Below are positions 1 through 5,603 of a stretch of DNA of 9,552 nucleotides, in pieces (the stretch's first letter is position 1; every line of letters starts with the position of its first letter). This DNA comes from JBFWNZ01 sp050250795 (GTDB lineage: Bacteria > Pseudomonadota > Alphaproteobacteria > UBA8366): positions 1 through 9,552 of the forward strand of contig JBFWNZ010000138.1 of assembly GCA_050250795.1 (NCBI GenBank). Reading direction: 5' to 3'. The position numbers and the translations under genes were made by a program. The notes beneath the pieces are model-generated. The model searched no databases. It saw only the letters and a list, made by a program, of their open reading frames with translations, and was not told the DNA's origin.

Positions 1-260
1 TCCATCAGCTTTTCCACCTTCGGGAAAAACGCCTTGAGATAGGACAGGCCGATATCGATGGCGACCAGCGAGACGATCACGATCGCACCGTTGGTCACCG
101 AGAAATCGTCGCCCAGCAGCGCCTGCTGCGTCGATTCCCCGATGATCAGCAGCAGCACGAAATCGAAGGTCGTCGCTTCCGACAGGGTCCGCCGGCCGGC
201 GATCCGGAAGATCAGCAGCATCACGCCATAGATCGCCGCGGCGCGCAGAACTGCATCCAT
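1..260 (-). CDS. DUF421 (YetF-like) membrane protein, N-terminal part, cut by window edge
   Basis: The first 86 residues of a DUF421/YetF family inner-membrane protein are visible; the rest lies beyond the left edge. The reading starts MDAVLRAAAIYGVMLLIF and shows three hydrophobic segments at about residues 6-20, 34-48 and 57-75. Between the first two is the family-typical stretch G-R-R-T-L-S-E-A-T-T-F-D-F followed by L-L-I-I-G-E. The ATG at 260 is preceded by GGAGG at a good distance (GGAGGCAGCG then ATG), so the start is secure. It begins 9 bases after the stop of the small membrane protein upstream, so the two are almost certainly one operon. DUF421 proteins have a membrane N-terminus and a soluble C-terminal domain; their molecular role is poorly known and I assign none. 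Confidence 0.9.
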   Translation of the reverse strand, partial: MDAVLRAAAIYGVMLLIFRIAGRRTLSEATTFDFVLLLIIGESTQQALLGDDFSVTNGAIVIVSLVAIDIGLSYLKAFFPKVEKLM

Positions 261-269
261 CGCTGCCTC

Positions 270-788
270 CTAGGGATAGACGAGATGGGTGATCGAAACG
301 GTCTCGCCGCCGGCCGCCCCGAATGCGGCATGAAGGGTTCCGCCGCCTTCCGTTCGCCCGGTCAGGCGCACGGTCAGCCGGCCGCTGCCGGGCGGGGTCG
401 CGAAGACGAGGCGGAGCCCGTCCGGCGCGTTGGTCGCGCGCAGGGCCGCGGGCTGCAATGTCTCGATGGTGACGGCACGCGCGAAATCGGGACCGACCAG
501 CAGCGGCGTCTCCGCTCCCTGCGGCGCCAGCCGGATCGTCCACACGAAGGACGTGCCCTGCGTCAGGAACCGGTCGGCCTCGACCGCAATGGCGCCATCC
601 GCGGCGCCCGCTTCGATCCTGCCGAGCGGCCCGTTGGAGAACAGCCCGGCCAGCGCCAGCAGCACGACGGCCGCCATGCCCAGCCATCCCGCGCGCTGCC
701 ATCGCCAGAAGCGGCGCTGGAAGCCCATATCCTCACGGATGGGGTGGGTCCGGTCGGCCCATTCGGCACGCAACTCGTCCGGCTGCAT
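270..788 (-). CDS. Small single-pass membrane protein of unknown function, partner of DUF421 gene
   Basis: 172 residues that I do not recognise. The N-terminus (about 1-32) is polar and charged, with W, R and E residues (R-R-F-W-R-W-Q-R), then one membrane segment at about 33-52 (G-W-L-G-M-A-A-V-V-L-L-A-L-A-G-L-F). The remaining ~120 residues look like a beta-rich domain outside the cytoplasm, with alternating polar and hydrophobic residues such as F-V-W-T-I-R-L and R-L-T-V-R-L-T-G-R-T. Positive charges before the membrane segment fit an N-in, C-out orientation. There is no cysteine and no lipobox. The gene is tightly linked to the DUF421 gene downstream (9-base gap). The start ATG at 788 has only a weak purine stretch (GAGCGGG) in front. 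Function is unknown; a small accessory protein for the DUF421 protein is inference from the linkage alone. Confidence 0.8.
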   Translation of the reverse strand: MQPDELRAEWADRTHPIREDMGFQRRFWRWQRAGWLGMAAVVLLALAGLFSNGPLGRIEAGAADGAIAVEADRFLTQGTSFVWTIRLAPQGAETPLLVGPDFARAVTIETLQPAALRATNAPDGLRLVFATPPGSGRLTVRLTGRTEGGGTLHAAFGAAGGETVSITHLVYP

Positions 789-804
789 GGCGCCCGCTCG
801 CGTC

Positions 805-828
805 GTTTCGCATCGGCAGCGATGAAAC
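805..828. repeat. Hairpin with bulge in the 789-869 intergenic gap
   Basis: GTTTC and ATCG pair with CGAT and GAAAC, with a 2-base bulge (GC at 810-811) on one side and a GCAG loop. A second inverted repeat, CGGAAC..GTTCCG, lies at 835-851. Both are in the 81-base gap between the TauE/SafE stop and the start of the small membrane protein. Neither is followed by a T-run, so they are not classical terminators. They could be transcript structures or binding sites, or chance in GC-rich DNA. Confidence 0.3.
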
Positions 829-869
829 GGCGGCCGGAACGCGAAGTTCCGCGCGCCCGGCGGAACCCG

Positions 870-1646
870 TCAGCCGGCGATCAGCTTGGAGGCCGCGCCC
901 CAGCCGAGGCGTACCGCGAGCAAGGTCAGCAGCACGCGGAAGGCGATGCGGAAGGCCTTCTCCGGCATGCGCAGCAGCAGCCTGCTGCCGGCCAGCGTGC
1001 CCAGAAAGCCGAAGACGAGCATGCCGGCCAGGAGCCCGGCATAGGTGGCGAAGGCGAAGCCCAGCACGCCGAAGGCAACGATCTTGAAGCCGTGCAGCAT
1101 CGTCATCAGCCCGGCCTGCGTCGCCACCACCTGCTGGCGGTCGGTCGAGGCTGCGGCGACGAAGGGCGCGAGCAGCGGTCCGATGGTGCCGACGAACATG
1201 GTCGCGAAAGAGCCCAGCAGGCCGACGCCGAAAAAGGTCGGCTTGGACGGCGTGCCGACCCGGAAGCGCGGCCCCCACATCGCATAGACCACGAACAGCG
1301 CCAGGATCAGCTGCAACCAGGCCGTCGGCAGCGTCACCACCATATTGGCGCCGATCACCGCGCCCAGCACCGCGCCGACGACGAAGGCCGGCACGATCTC
1401 GCGGATCACATGGCGAAGGGTGACGACCGTCCGGCCCAGATTCGAGCCCAGCTGCACCACCCCGTGCAGCGGGATCAGCACTGCCGGCGGGAACACCATC
1501 GCCATGATCGCCATCAGCATCACGCCGCCGCCAAGGCCCATCGTCCCGGCGACCAGGCTGCCGAAGAACGACGCCACGCACATCAGGGCGAACACGGTCA
1601 GCGAGACATCCGGCCCAAGCGGCAGGATTTCGGCGATGGTGGACAG
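870..1646 (-). CDS. TauE/SafE family membrane permease (start uncertain)
   Basis: Sulfite-exporter TauE/SafE (DUF81) family transporter, an inner-membrane protein predicted to move small anions or organosulfur compounds. The core shows the family's glycine-rich first helix (S-F-F-G-S-L-V-A-G-T-M-G-L-G-G-G), several hydrophobic helices, and a second-half repeat with P-L-L-A-P-F-V and F-G-F-L-G-T-L-A-G-S-R-L-L-L. The only canonical start is GTG at 1595 (241 aa), which has no Shine-Dalgarno and cuts just before helix 1. The open frame continues upstream without stop and encodes S-T-I-A-E-I-L-P-L-G-P-D-V-S-L-T, which resembles the usual short N-terminus of the family. I therefore extend to a CTG at 1646, which has GGAGA seven bases upstream and gives 258 aa. 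The body is firm; the start is tentative. The substrate cannot be told from the sequence. Confidence 0.85.
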   Translation of the reverse strand: MSTIAEILPLGPDVSLTVFALMCVASFFGSLVAGTMGLGGGVMLMAIMAMVFPPAVLIPLHGVVQLGSNLGRTVVTLRHVIREIVPAFVVGAVLGAVIGANMVVTLPTAWLQLILALFVVYAMWGPRFRVGTPSKPTFFGVGLLGSFATMFVGTIGPLLAPFVAAASTDRQQVVATQAGLMTMLHGFKIVAFGVLGFAFATYAGLLAGMLVFGFLGTLAGSRLLLRMPEKAFRIAFRVLLTLLAVRLGWGAASKLIAG

Positions 1647-1693
1647 GGCGGGTCTCCAGGCAAGCCCCGGCGCATTTGCGGGGTGTTCCGCGT

Positions 1694-1722
1694 TCCTAGC
1701 GCGATTCCGCCGCCGCTGCCAA
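1694..1722 (-). promoter_or_regulatory. Possible promoter for the TauE/SafE gene
   Basis: On the minus strand TTGGCA (1722-1717) is followed after 17 bases by CTAGGA (1699-1694). This resembles the TTGGAC-N17-NCTAGC arrangement in front of both glutaredoxin-DinB genes in this window. It would place transcription start a few tens of bases before the proposed CTG start. Weak evidence; GC-rich DNA gives such matches by chance. Nothing else is seen in the 1647-1768 gap except a weak inverted repeat. Confidence 0.25.
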
Positions 1723-1768
1723 GACGCGAGCGACGCCGGGGAAATGCACTTCCATCATTCGGCGACGG

Positions 1769-2239
1769 TCACGCCATCCGCGCAAGATAGGCGGCCAACT
1801 GGCCGATCGCCGTCCCCCAGCCCTCCTGGAACCCCATTTCGTCGTGCTTGCGGGCATCCTCGGCGTTCCTGTGCAGCACGCGCGACGCATAGCGGGTGCC
1901 GTCGCGCTCGGCCTCGAAGGTGATGATCGCGGTCAGCGCCAGCCAGGGCTCGGCCGGGCGCCAGCCCTCGGTCAGGACCGTCGTGAAGACGAGACGCGCC
2001 TGCGGAACCACCTCCAGGAAGCAGCCTTCGACATGCGGCTGGAAATCGCCGCCGCCCTCGCGCATCCGCGTCTCGAACGCGCCGCCGGGATGCAGGTCCA
2101 GCTTGACCACCCGGCATTCGATAGGCGCCGGAATCCACCACTTCTCCAGATGCTCGGGCGTGCTCCACGCCGTCCACACGGCCGAAGGCGGCGCCGCGAT
2201 GAAGCGCGAGATCGTCAGTTCGGACTCATCGGCCGCCAT
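1769..2239 (-). CDS. AHSA1/SRPBCC family protein (START-like fold)
   Basis: 156-residue single-domain protein of the AHSA1 (activator of Hsp90 ATPase homologue 1-like) branch of the SRPBCC superfamily, cytoplasmic, with a hydrophobic ligand pocket. Family marks seen in order: I-S-R-F-I-A-A-P-P-S-A-V-W-T-A-W-S-T-P-E-H-L-E-K-W-W near residues 9-35; the H-P-G-G-A-F-E-T-R-M strand near 50-59; E-G-C-F-L-E-V-V-P-Q-A-R-L-V-F-T near 71-86; and a C-terminal helix M-G-F-Q-E-G-W-G-T-A-I-G-Q-L-A-A-Y-L. Length is normal. Its ATG at 2239 lies inside the end of the ArsR gene (14-base overlap), so translation is probably coupled. ArsR-AHSA1 pairs are a common bacterial arrangement, but the ligand or reaction is generally not known, and I infer none. 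Confidence 0.93.
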   Translation of the reverse strand: MAADESELTISRFIAAPPSAVWTAWSTPEHLEKWWIPAPIECRVVKLDLHPGGAFETRMREGGGDFQPHVEGCFLEVVPQARLVFTTVLTEGWRPAEPWLALTAIITFEAERDGTRYASRVLHRNAEDARKHDEMGFQEGWGTAIGQLAAYLARMA

Positions 2240-2579
2240 CCTCGGCGCTCCTCGTCATTCGGGTTTCGACATAGTCGGCAAGCCGGTCCGCCCGCGCCTG
2301 CCACAGCGCGCGCTGCTCCGCGAGCCAGGACTCCGCATCCGCCAGCCGCTCCGCATCGATCCGGCAGGTGCGCACGCGGCCGGCCTTCTCGGACCGGATC
2401 AGCCCGCCCTGCTCCAGCACGCGCAGATGCTTCATGAAGGCCGGCAGCCCCATCGAAAACGGGGCCGCCAGTTCCGTCACCCGCGCCGGCCCCTGCATCA
2501 GGCGGCTGACCACCGCCCGCCGGGTGGGATCGGCCAGCGCATGAAAGGCGGCGTCGAGGGAGGGCATATAGTTTTCCAT
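2226..2579 (-). CDS. ArsR-family winged-helix transcriptional regulator
   Basis: 117-residue DNA-binding repressor-type protein. The winged helix spans roughly residues 8-80: A-F-H-A-L-A-D-P-T-R-R-A-V-V-S-R-L, then V-T-E-L-A-A-P-F, a recognition helix G-L-P-A-F-M-K-H-L-R-V-L-E-Q-G-G-L, and the wing I-R-S-E-K-A-G-R-V-R. A C-terminal helix is rich in W, Q and R. The metal-binding E-L-C-V-C-D-L motif of true arsenic sensors is missing, so this is the non-metal subgroup usually paired with AHSA1 genes. I start at ATG 2579 (MENYMPSLD). ATG 2567 is an alternative, with GGAA seven bases ahead. An in-frame TTG further up has no support and would read through the operator. The gene start lies inside a 12+12 palindrome, which fits autorepression. 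Confidence 0.93.
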   Translation of the reverse strand: MENYMPSLDAAFHALADPTRRAVVSRLMQGPARVTELAAPFSMGLPAFMKHLRVLEQGGLIRSEKAGRVRTCRIDAERLADAESWLAEQRALWQARADRLADYVETRMTRSAEDGGR

Positions 2580-2593
2580 TCGGAAAACTATAT
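2566..2593. promoter_or_regulatory. Palindromic operator overlapping the ArsR start codon
   Basis: Perfect inverted repeat: arms ATATAGTTTTCC (2566-2577) and GGAAAACTATAT (2582-2593) around the 4-base centre ATTC. It covers the ATG of ArsR and touches the TATAAT box of the divergent acyl-CoA dehydrogenase promoter. ArsR regulators bind such AT-rich palindromes, so autorepression and divergent control are the natural reading (inference). Confidence 0.75.
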
Positions 2594-2615
2594 ATAATAG
2601 TTCTCCGATTGGCAA
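2587..2615 (-). promoter_or_regulatory. Promoter for ArsR-AHSA1, predicted near-leaderless transcript
   Basis: On the minus strand TTGCCA (2615-2610), 17 bases, then TATAGT (2592-2587). The start point about seven bases downstream would fall at or next to the A of the ATG at 2579, so the ArsR message may lack a leader. Both elements lie within the operators. Confidence 0.45.
2593..2598 (+). promoter_or_regulatory. -10 box for the acyl-CoA dehydrogenase operon
   Basis: Perfect TATAAT on the plus strand between the two operators. The -35 region falls in the left operator arm and matches poorly (AGTTTT at 17 bases). The predicted leader is about 100 bases, with a small GC hairpin (GCGGGC..GCCCGC, 2668-2684) just before the ribosome site. 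Confidence 0.5.
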
Positions 2616-2619
2616 ACTT
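2598..2619. promoter_or_regulatory. Second, degenerate operator copy
   Basis: TAGTTCTCC (2598-2606), GATT, then GGCAAACTT (2611-2619) repeats the core of the neighbouring palindrome (TAGTTTTCC, 4 bases, GGAAAACTA) with one mismatch in the left and two in the right half, and the same 4-base spacer. The centres of the two sites are 29 bases apart, close to three helical turns, so two dimers could lie on roughly the same face of the DNA. Confidence 0.55.
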
Positions 2620-2704
2620 TATCGCATGCAAAGGCCGCTTGCGCCCGGACGCGAAACATCGTGCGATGCGGGCCGCGTGCCCGCGCAACCGCAGGACCGA
2701 CCGC

Positions 2705-3877
2705 ATGGACTTCGCCCTCACCCCCGAACAGACGGCGCTGATCGCCACCGTGCGGCGCTTCATCGCCGCCGAATTGCAGCCGCTGGAGGCGGAGGTGGAG
2801 GCGACGGGGCGGCTGGCGCCCGAACATGCACGGCGCATCTTCGAGAAATCCCGCGCGCTCGGCCTCTACGCCACCAACATTCCGGTCGAACATGGCGGCG
2901 GCGGCCTGTCGGCGGTGGACACCATGCTGCTGGAGGAGCAGTTTGGCCGCACCACCGACATCCTGGTCCGCCGCGCCTTCGGCAATGTCTATGAGGTGCT
3001 GCTGGAATGCGACGCGGCCCAGCGCCCGGTCTGGCTGCTGCCCTGCGTGCGCGGCGAGCGCACCTGCTCCATCGCCATCACCGAGCCGGAGGCGGGGTCC
3101 GACGCTGCCGGCATCCGAACCCGCGCGCGCCGCGACGGCGCGGGCTGGGTGCTGGACGGCGGCAAGCACTTCATCAGCGACGGGCATTATTCCGACTTCT
3201 TCGTCGTCTCTGCCGTCACCGACCCCGACAGCAGCCCGCGCGGCATCTCGCTGTTCCTGGTCGATCGCGACCTGCCCGGCGTCGCCGTCGGCCCGGACCA
3301 GCCGATGATGGGGCTGCGCGGCACCACCCATGCGGCGCTGCATTTCGACGGCGTGAGGCTGGGACCCGAGCGGCTGCTGGGCCGCGAGGGGCGCGGGCTC
3401 CAGATGGCGCTGAGCGTGCTGGGGCGCGTGCGCCTTGCCCAGGTCTGCGCGCGGGCGGTGGGCAAGGCGGCCCGGGTGCTCGACCTGATGCTGGCGCATG
3501 CGGCGGAGCGAAAGCAGTTCGGCCAGCCGCTCGGCCAGTTCCAGATGGTGCAGCAGATGATCGCCGACAGCGTGATCGAGGTGAACGCCGCGCGGCTGAT
3601 GGTGCTGCGCGCCGCCTGGGCGTTGGACCGGGGGCACGACGCCCGCGCCTGGATCTCGATGGTCAAGGTCCAGGCGGCCGAGATGCTGGGCCATGTCGCC
3701 GACCGCGCGGTGCAGGTTTTCGGCGGCTCGGGCTTCGCCAAGGATGGGCCGGTCGAACGCTACTATCGCGACGCCCGCATCTATCGCATCTTCGACGGCG
3801 CCTCGGAAATCCACCGGCTGGTGGTCGCCCGGGCCGCGCTCAAGCAGGGCGGGGAGTTGTACGATGTCGGGGCCTGA
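2705..3877 (+). CDS. Acyl-CoA dehydrogenase (FAD), with Asp at the usual catalytic Glu position
   Basis: 390-residue cytoplasmic flavoprotein that should introduce a trans-2 double bond into an acyl-CoA and pass electrons to ETF. The N-terminal helical domain begins MDFALTPEQTALIATVRRF. The beta domain has the FAD/substrate signature C-S-I-A-I-T-E-P-E-A-G-S-D (121-133) and G-G-K-H-F-I-S-D-G. The C-terminal helical domain has E-R-K-Q-F-G-Q-P-L (268-276), Q-V-F-G-G-S-G-F and Y-R-D-A-R-I-Y-R-I-F-D-G-A-S-E-I-H (354-370). Where MCAD-type enzymes have Glu (I-Y-E-G-T), this has Asp364. Start: ATG 2705 with AGGA eight bases ahead; upstream in-frame codons would add a basic, unconserved stretch. It overlaps the CoA-transferase by 14 bases. 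The substrate is not deducible; a short- or branched-chain acyl-CoA would fit the neighbour. Confidence 0.93.
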   Translation: MDFALTPEQTALIATVRRFIAAELQPLEAEVEATGRLAPEHARRIFEKSRALGLYATNIPVEHGGGGLSAVDTMLLEEQFGRTTDILVRRAFGNVYEVLLECDAAQRPVWLLPCVRGERTCSIAITEPEAGSDAAGIRTRARRDGAGWVLDGGKHFISDGHYSDFFVVSAVTDPDSSPRGISLFLVDRDLPGVAVGPDQPMMGLRGTTHAALHFDGVRLGPERLLGREGRGLQMALSVLGRVRLAQVCARAVGKAARVLDLMLAHAAERKQFGQPLGQFQMVQQMIADSVIEVNAARLMVLRAAWALDRGHDARAWISMVKVQAAEMLGHVADRAVQVFGGSGFAKDGPVERYYRDARIYRIFDGASEIHRLVVARAALKQGGELYDVGA

Positions 3878-5456
3878 GCCGCGGTGCGCCGACAAGCGCC
3901 CAATGGACAAACGGATGACCGCCGACGCGGCCGTGGCCCTGGTGGGCGACGGCGATTCGGTCGCCCTGGTCGGCGGCGGCGGCGGACTGATCGAGGCGGC
4001 AGACCTGCTGGAGGCCATCGAGCGCCGCTTCCTGTCCACCGGCCATCCGCGCGACCTCACCCTCGTGCATTCGCTCGGCATCGGCGACCGCAAGCAGCGC
4101 GGCACCAACCGCTTCGCGCATGAGGGCATGGTGCGCCGCGCCATCGGCGGCCACTGGTCCTGGTCGCCGCGCATGCAGGCGCTGGCCCGCGACGACAGGA
4201 TCGAGGCCTATGTCCTGCCCGGCGGCGTGATGATGCAGCAGATGCGCGAGATCGCGGCCAAGCGGCCGGGCCTCATCACCCATGTCGGCCTCGGCACCTT
4301 CGTCGATCCGCGCCAGACCGGCGGCCGCGCCAACACCCGCGCCAAGGACAGCCTGGTCGAGCTGATCGAGATCGACGGCCGGGAATACCTGCGCTACCGC
4401 CCCTTCCCGGTCACCGTCGCGCTGCTGCGCGGCAGCGCCGCCGACCCGGCCGGCAACATCTCGCTCGACGAGGAGCCGGCGAATTGCGACCTCTACGCCG
4501 TCGCGCTGGCGGCCCATAACAGCGGCGGCAAGGTCATCTTCCAGGTCCGCCATATCGTGCCCTCCGGCAGCCTGCCGGCCCGCAGCGTGCGCATCCCCAG
4601 CGCCATCGTCGACGCCGTGGTCCACTGCCCCGACCAGATGCAGAGCCATGCGATCCATTACGACCCCAGCATCTCGGGCGAGAAAGTCGTGCCGCAGCCG
4701 CGCCGGCCGCTGGAGATCGCGCCGATCCGCCTCGCCATCGCGCGGCGCGCCAAGCTGGAGCTGCGCGACGGCGCGGTGGTGAATTACGGCTTCGGCGTGC
4801 CGGACGGCATCGCCAAGCTGGTCGCCGAATCCGGCGAGATCGAGCGCGTCTACCAGACCATCGAGCACGGGACCTATGGCGGCGAATTGATGGACGGCGC
4901 GCATTTCGGCTTCGCCCACAACCCGACCTGCATGATCGACGGCCCGTCGCAGTTCGATTTCTATGCCGGCGGCGGGCTCGATATCGCCTTCCTCGGCTTC
5001 GGCGAGGCGGATGCGGCGGGCAATGTGAACGTGTCCAAGCTGGGCGGGCTGATCGTGGGGCCGGGCGGTTTCATCGACATCGCCCAGAACGCGCGCAAGG
5101 TGGTGTTCTGCGGCAGCTTCGACGCCAAGGGCACCGAGGTCGAGATCGGCGGCGGCCGCCTGACCGTCCGCCGCCAGGGCGAGGTACGGAAATTCGTGCG
5201 CGCGGTGGACCAGATCACCTTTGCCGGTGCGGTCGCCGTCGCGCGCGGGCAGGAAGCGCTCTACGTCACCGAGCGCGCGGTGTTCCGCCTGACGCCCGAC
5301 GGCCCGGAACTGATCGAACTCGCGCCCGGCTGCGACCTTCGCCGCGACGTGCTCGACCGCATGGACTTCGCCCCGCGCGTCGCGCCGGACCTGCGCCCGA
5401 TGCCGGCGCAGTGCTTTCAACGGCCTTCGCCTCATCCTGAGCCTGACAAAGGATGA
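3864..5456 (+). CDS. Family I CoA-transferase (acetate/propionate CoA-transferase, YdiF/Pct type)
   Basis: 530-residue fused alpha-beta CoA-transferase that moves CoA between an acyl-CoA and a carboxylic acid through a glutamyl-CoA intermediate. The first half has G-D-S-V-A-L-V-G-G-G-G, H-S-L-G-I-G-D and V-G-L-G-T-F-V-D-P-R. The second half has N-Y-G-F-G-V-P-D-G-I-A and T-I-E-H-G-T-Y-G-G, where Glu334 fits the catalytic glutamate, and ends with D-R-M-D-F-A-P-R-V-A-P-D-L-R-P-M. Start: ATG 3864 has a strong GGGGAG seven bases ahead and overlaps the dehydrogenase end; ATG 3903 lacks a ribosome site. After the conserved end the protein gains an odd proline-rich tail (P-S-P-H-P-E-P-D-K-G) encoded by a REP-like palindrome, which also supplies the stop. 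Length is normal for the family. It probably supplies or recycles the dehydrogenase's CoA substrates. Confidence 0.93.
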   Translation: MSGPEPRCADKRPMDKRMTADAAVALVGDGDSVALVGGGGGLIEAADLLEAIERRFLSTGHPRDLTLVHSLGIGDRKQRGTNRFAHEGMVRRAIGGHWSWSPRMQALARDDRIEAYVLPGGVMMQQMREIAAKRPGLITHVGLGTFVDPRQTGGRANTRAKDSLVELIEIDGREYLRYRPFPVTVALLRGSAADPAGNISLDEEPANCDLYAVALAAHNSGGKVIFQVRHIVPSGSLPARSVRIPSAIVDAVVHCPDQMQSHAIHYDPSISGEKVVPQPRRPLEIAPIRLAIARRAKLELRDGAVVNYGFGVPDGIAKLVAESGEIERVYQTIEHGTYGGELMDGAHFGFAHNPTCMIDGPSQFDFYAGGGLDIAFLGFGEADAAGNVNVSKLGGLIVGPGGFIDIAQNARKVVFCGSFDAKGTEVEIGGGRLTVRRQGEVRKFVRAVDQITFAGAVAVARGQEALYVTERAVFRLTPDGPELIELAPGCDLRRDVLDRMDFAPRVAPDLRPMPAQCFQRPSPHPEPDKG

Positions 5457-5459
5457 GGC
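5429..5459. repeat. REP-like palindrome, copy 1, overlapping the CoA-transferase stop
   Basis: Arms GCCTCATCCT (5429-5438) and AGGATGAGGC (5450-5459) pair perfectly around the asymmetric centre GAGCCTGACAA. It contains the stop codon of the CoA-transferase at 5454-5456 and may help end or stabilise its transcript. I recall near-identical palindromes as frequent in sphingomonad genomes. Confidence 0.75.
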
Positions 5460-5479
5460 CGGCACAAGCAGCGAGACCG

Positions 5480-5506
5480 CTCATGCTTCGTCAAGCTCAG
5501 CATGAG
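5480..5506. repeat. REP-like palindrome, copy 2, inverted relative to copy 1
   Basis: Arms CTCATGCT (5480-5487) and AGCATGAG (5499-5506). The reverse complement aligns with copy 1 (CCTCAT, G or C, CTGAGC, T or C, TGAC, G or A, AAG, C or G, ATGAG). The arm difference C/G is compensated on the other side, so pairing is preserved. The two copies are 20 bases apart in opposite orientation, as in paired REP elements. Confidence 0.7.
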
Positions 5507-5544
5507 GACGATGGGCTGCGTCGGGCCGCGCTTGCGGGAGCGTG

Positions 5545-5573
5545 TTGGACGCCGCCTCACCGCCGCTGCTAGC
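5545..5573 (+). promoter_or_regulatory. Promoter of the first Grx-DinB gene
   Basis: TTGGAC (5545-5550), 17 bases, GCTAGC (5568-5573), 30 bases before the ATG. The same arrangement (TTGGAC, 17 bases, CCTAGC) stands in front of the paralogue at 7375, while the spacer is diverged; conservation of only the hexamers and spacing supports a real promoter. Confidence 0.55.
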
Positions 5574-5603
5574 ATCCCGACAATCATAAGCGAGGAGGAA
5601 CCC

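Noticed and set aside
1663..1684. Inverted repeat CCCCG..CGGGG considered as terminator of the AHSA1 gene
   Set aside because: Arms are only five bases, no T-run follows on the minus strand, and it lies about 90 bases past the stop; not distinguishable from GC-rich background.
285..1790. Long plus-strand open frame across the DUF421-partner and TauE genes
   Set aside because: Its translation is rich in R, G, H and Q with low complexity and no family signal. It is the antisense shadow of well-supported minus-strand genes, as expected in GC-rich DNA.
3840..5465. Long minus-strand open frame opposite the CoA-transferase
   Set aside because: The sense frame is a clear full-length CoA-transferase with a catalytic Glu; the antisense product is low-complexity A/R/D/G and has no recognisable domain. 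The similar frame at 2588-4174 opposite the dehydrogenase is rejected for the same reason.
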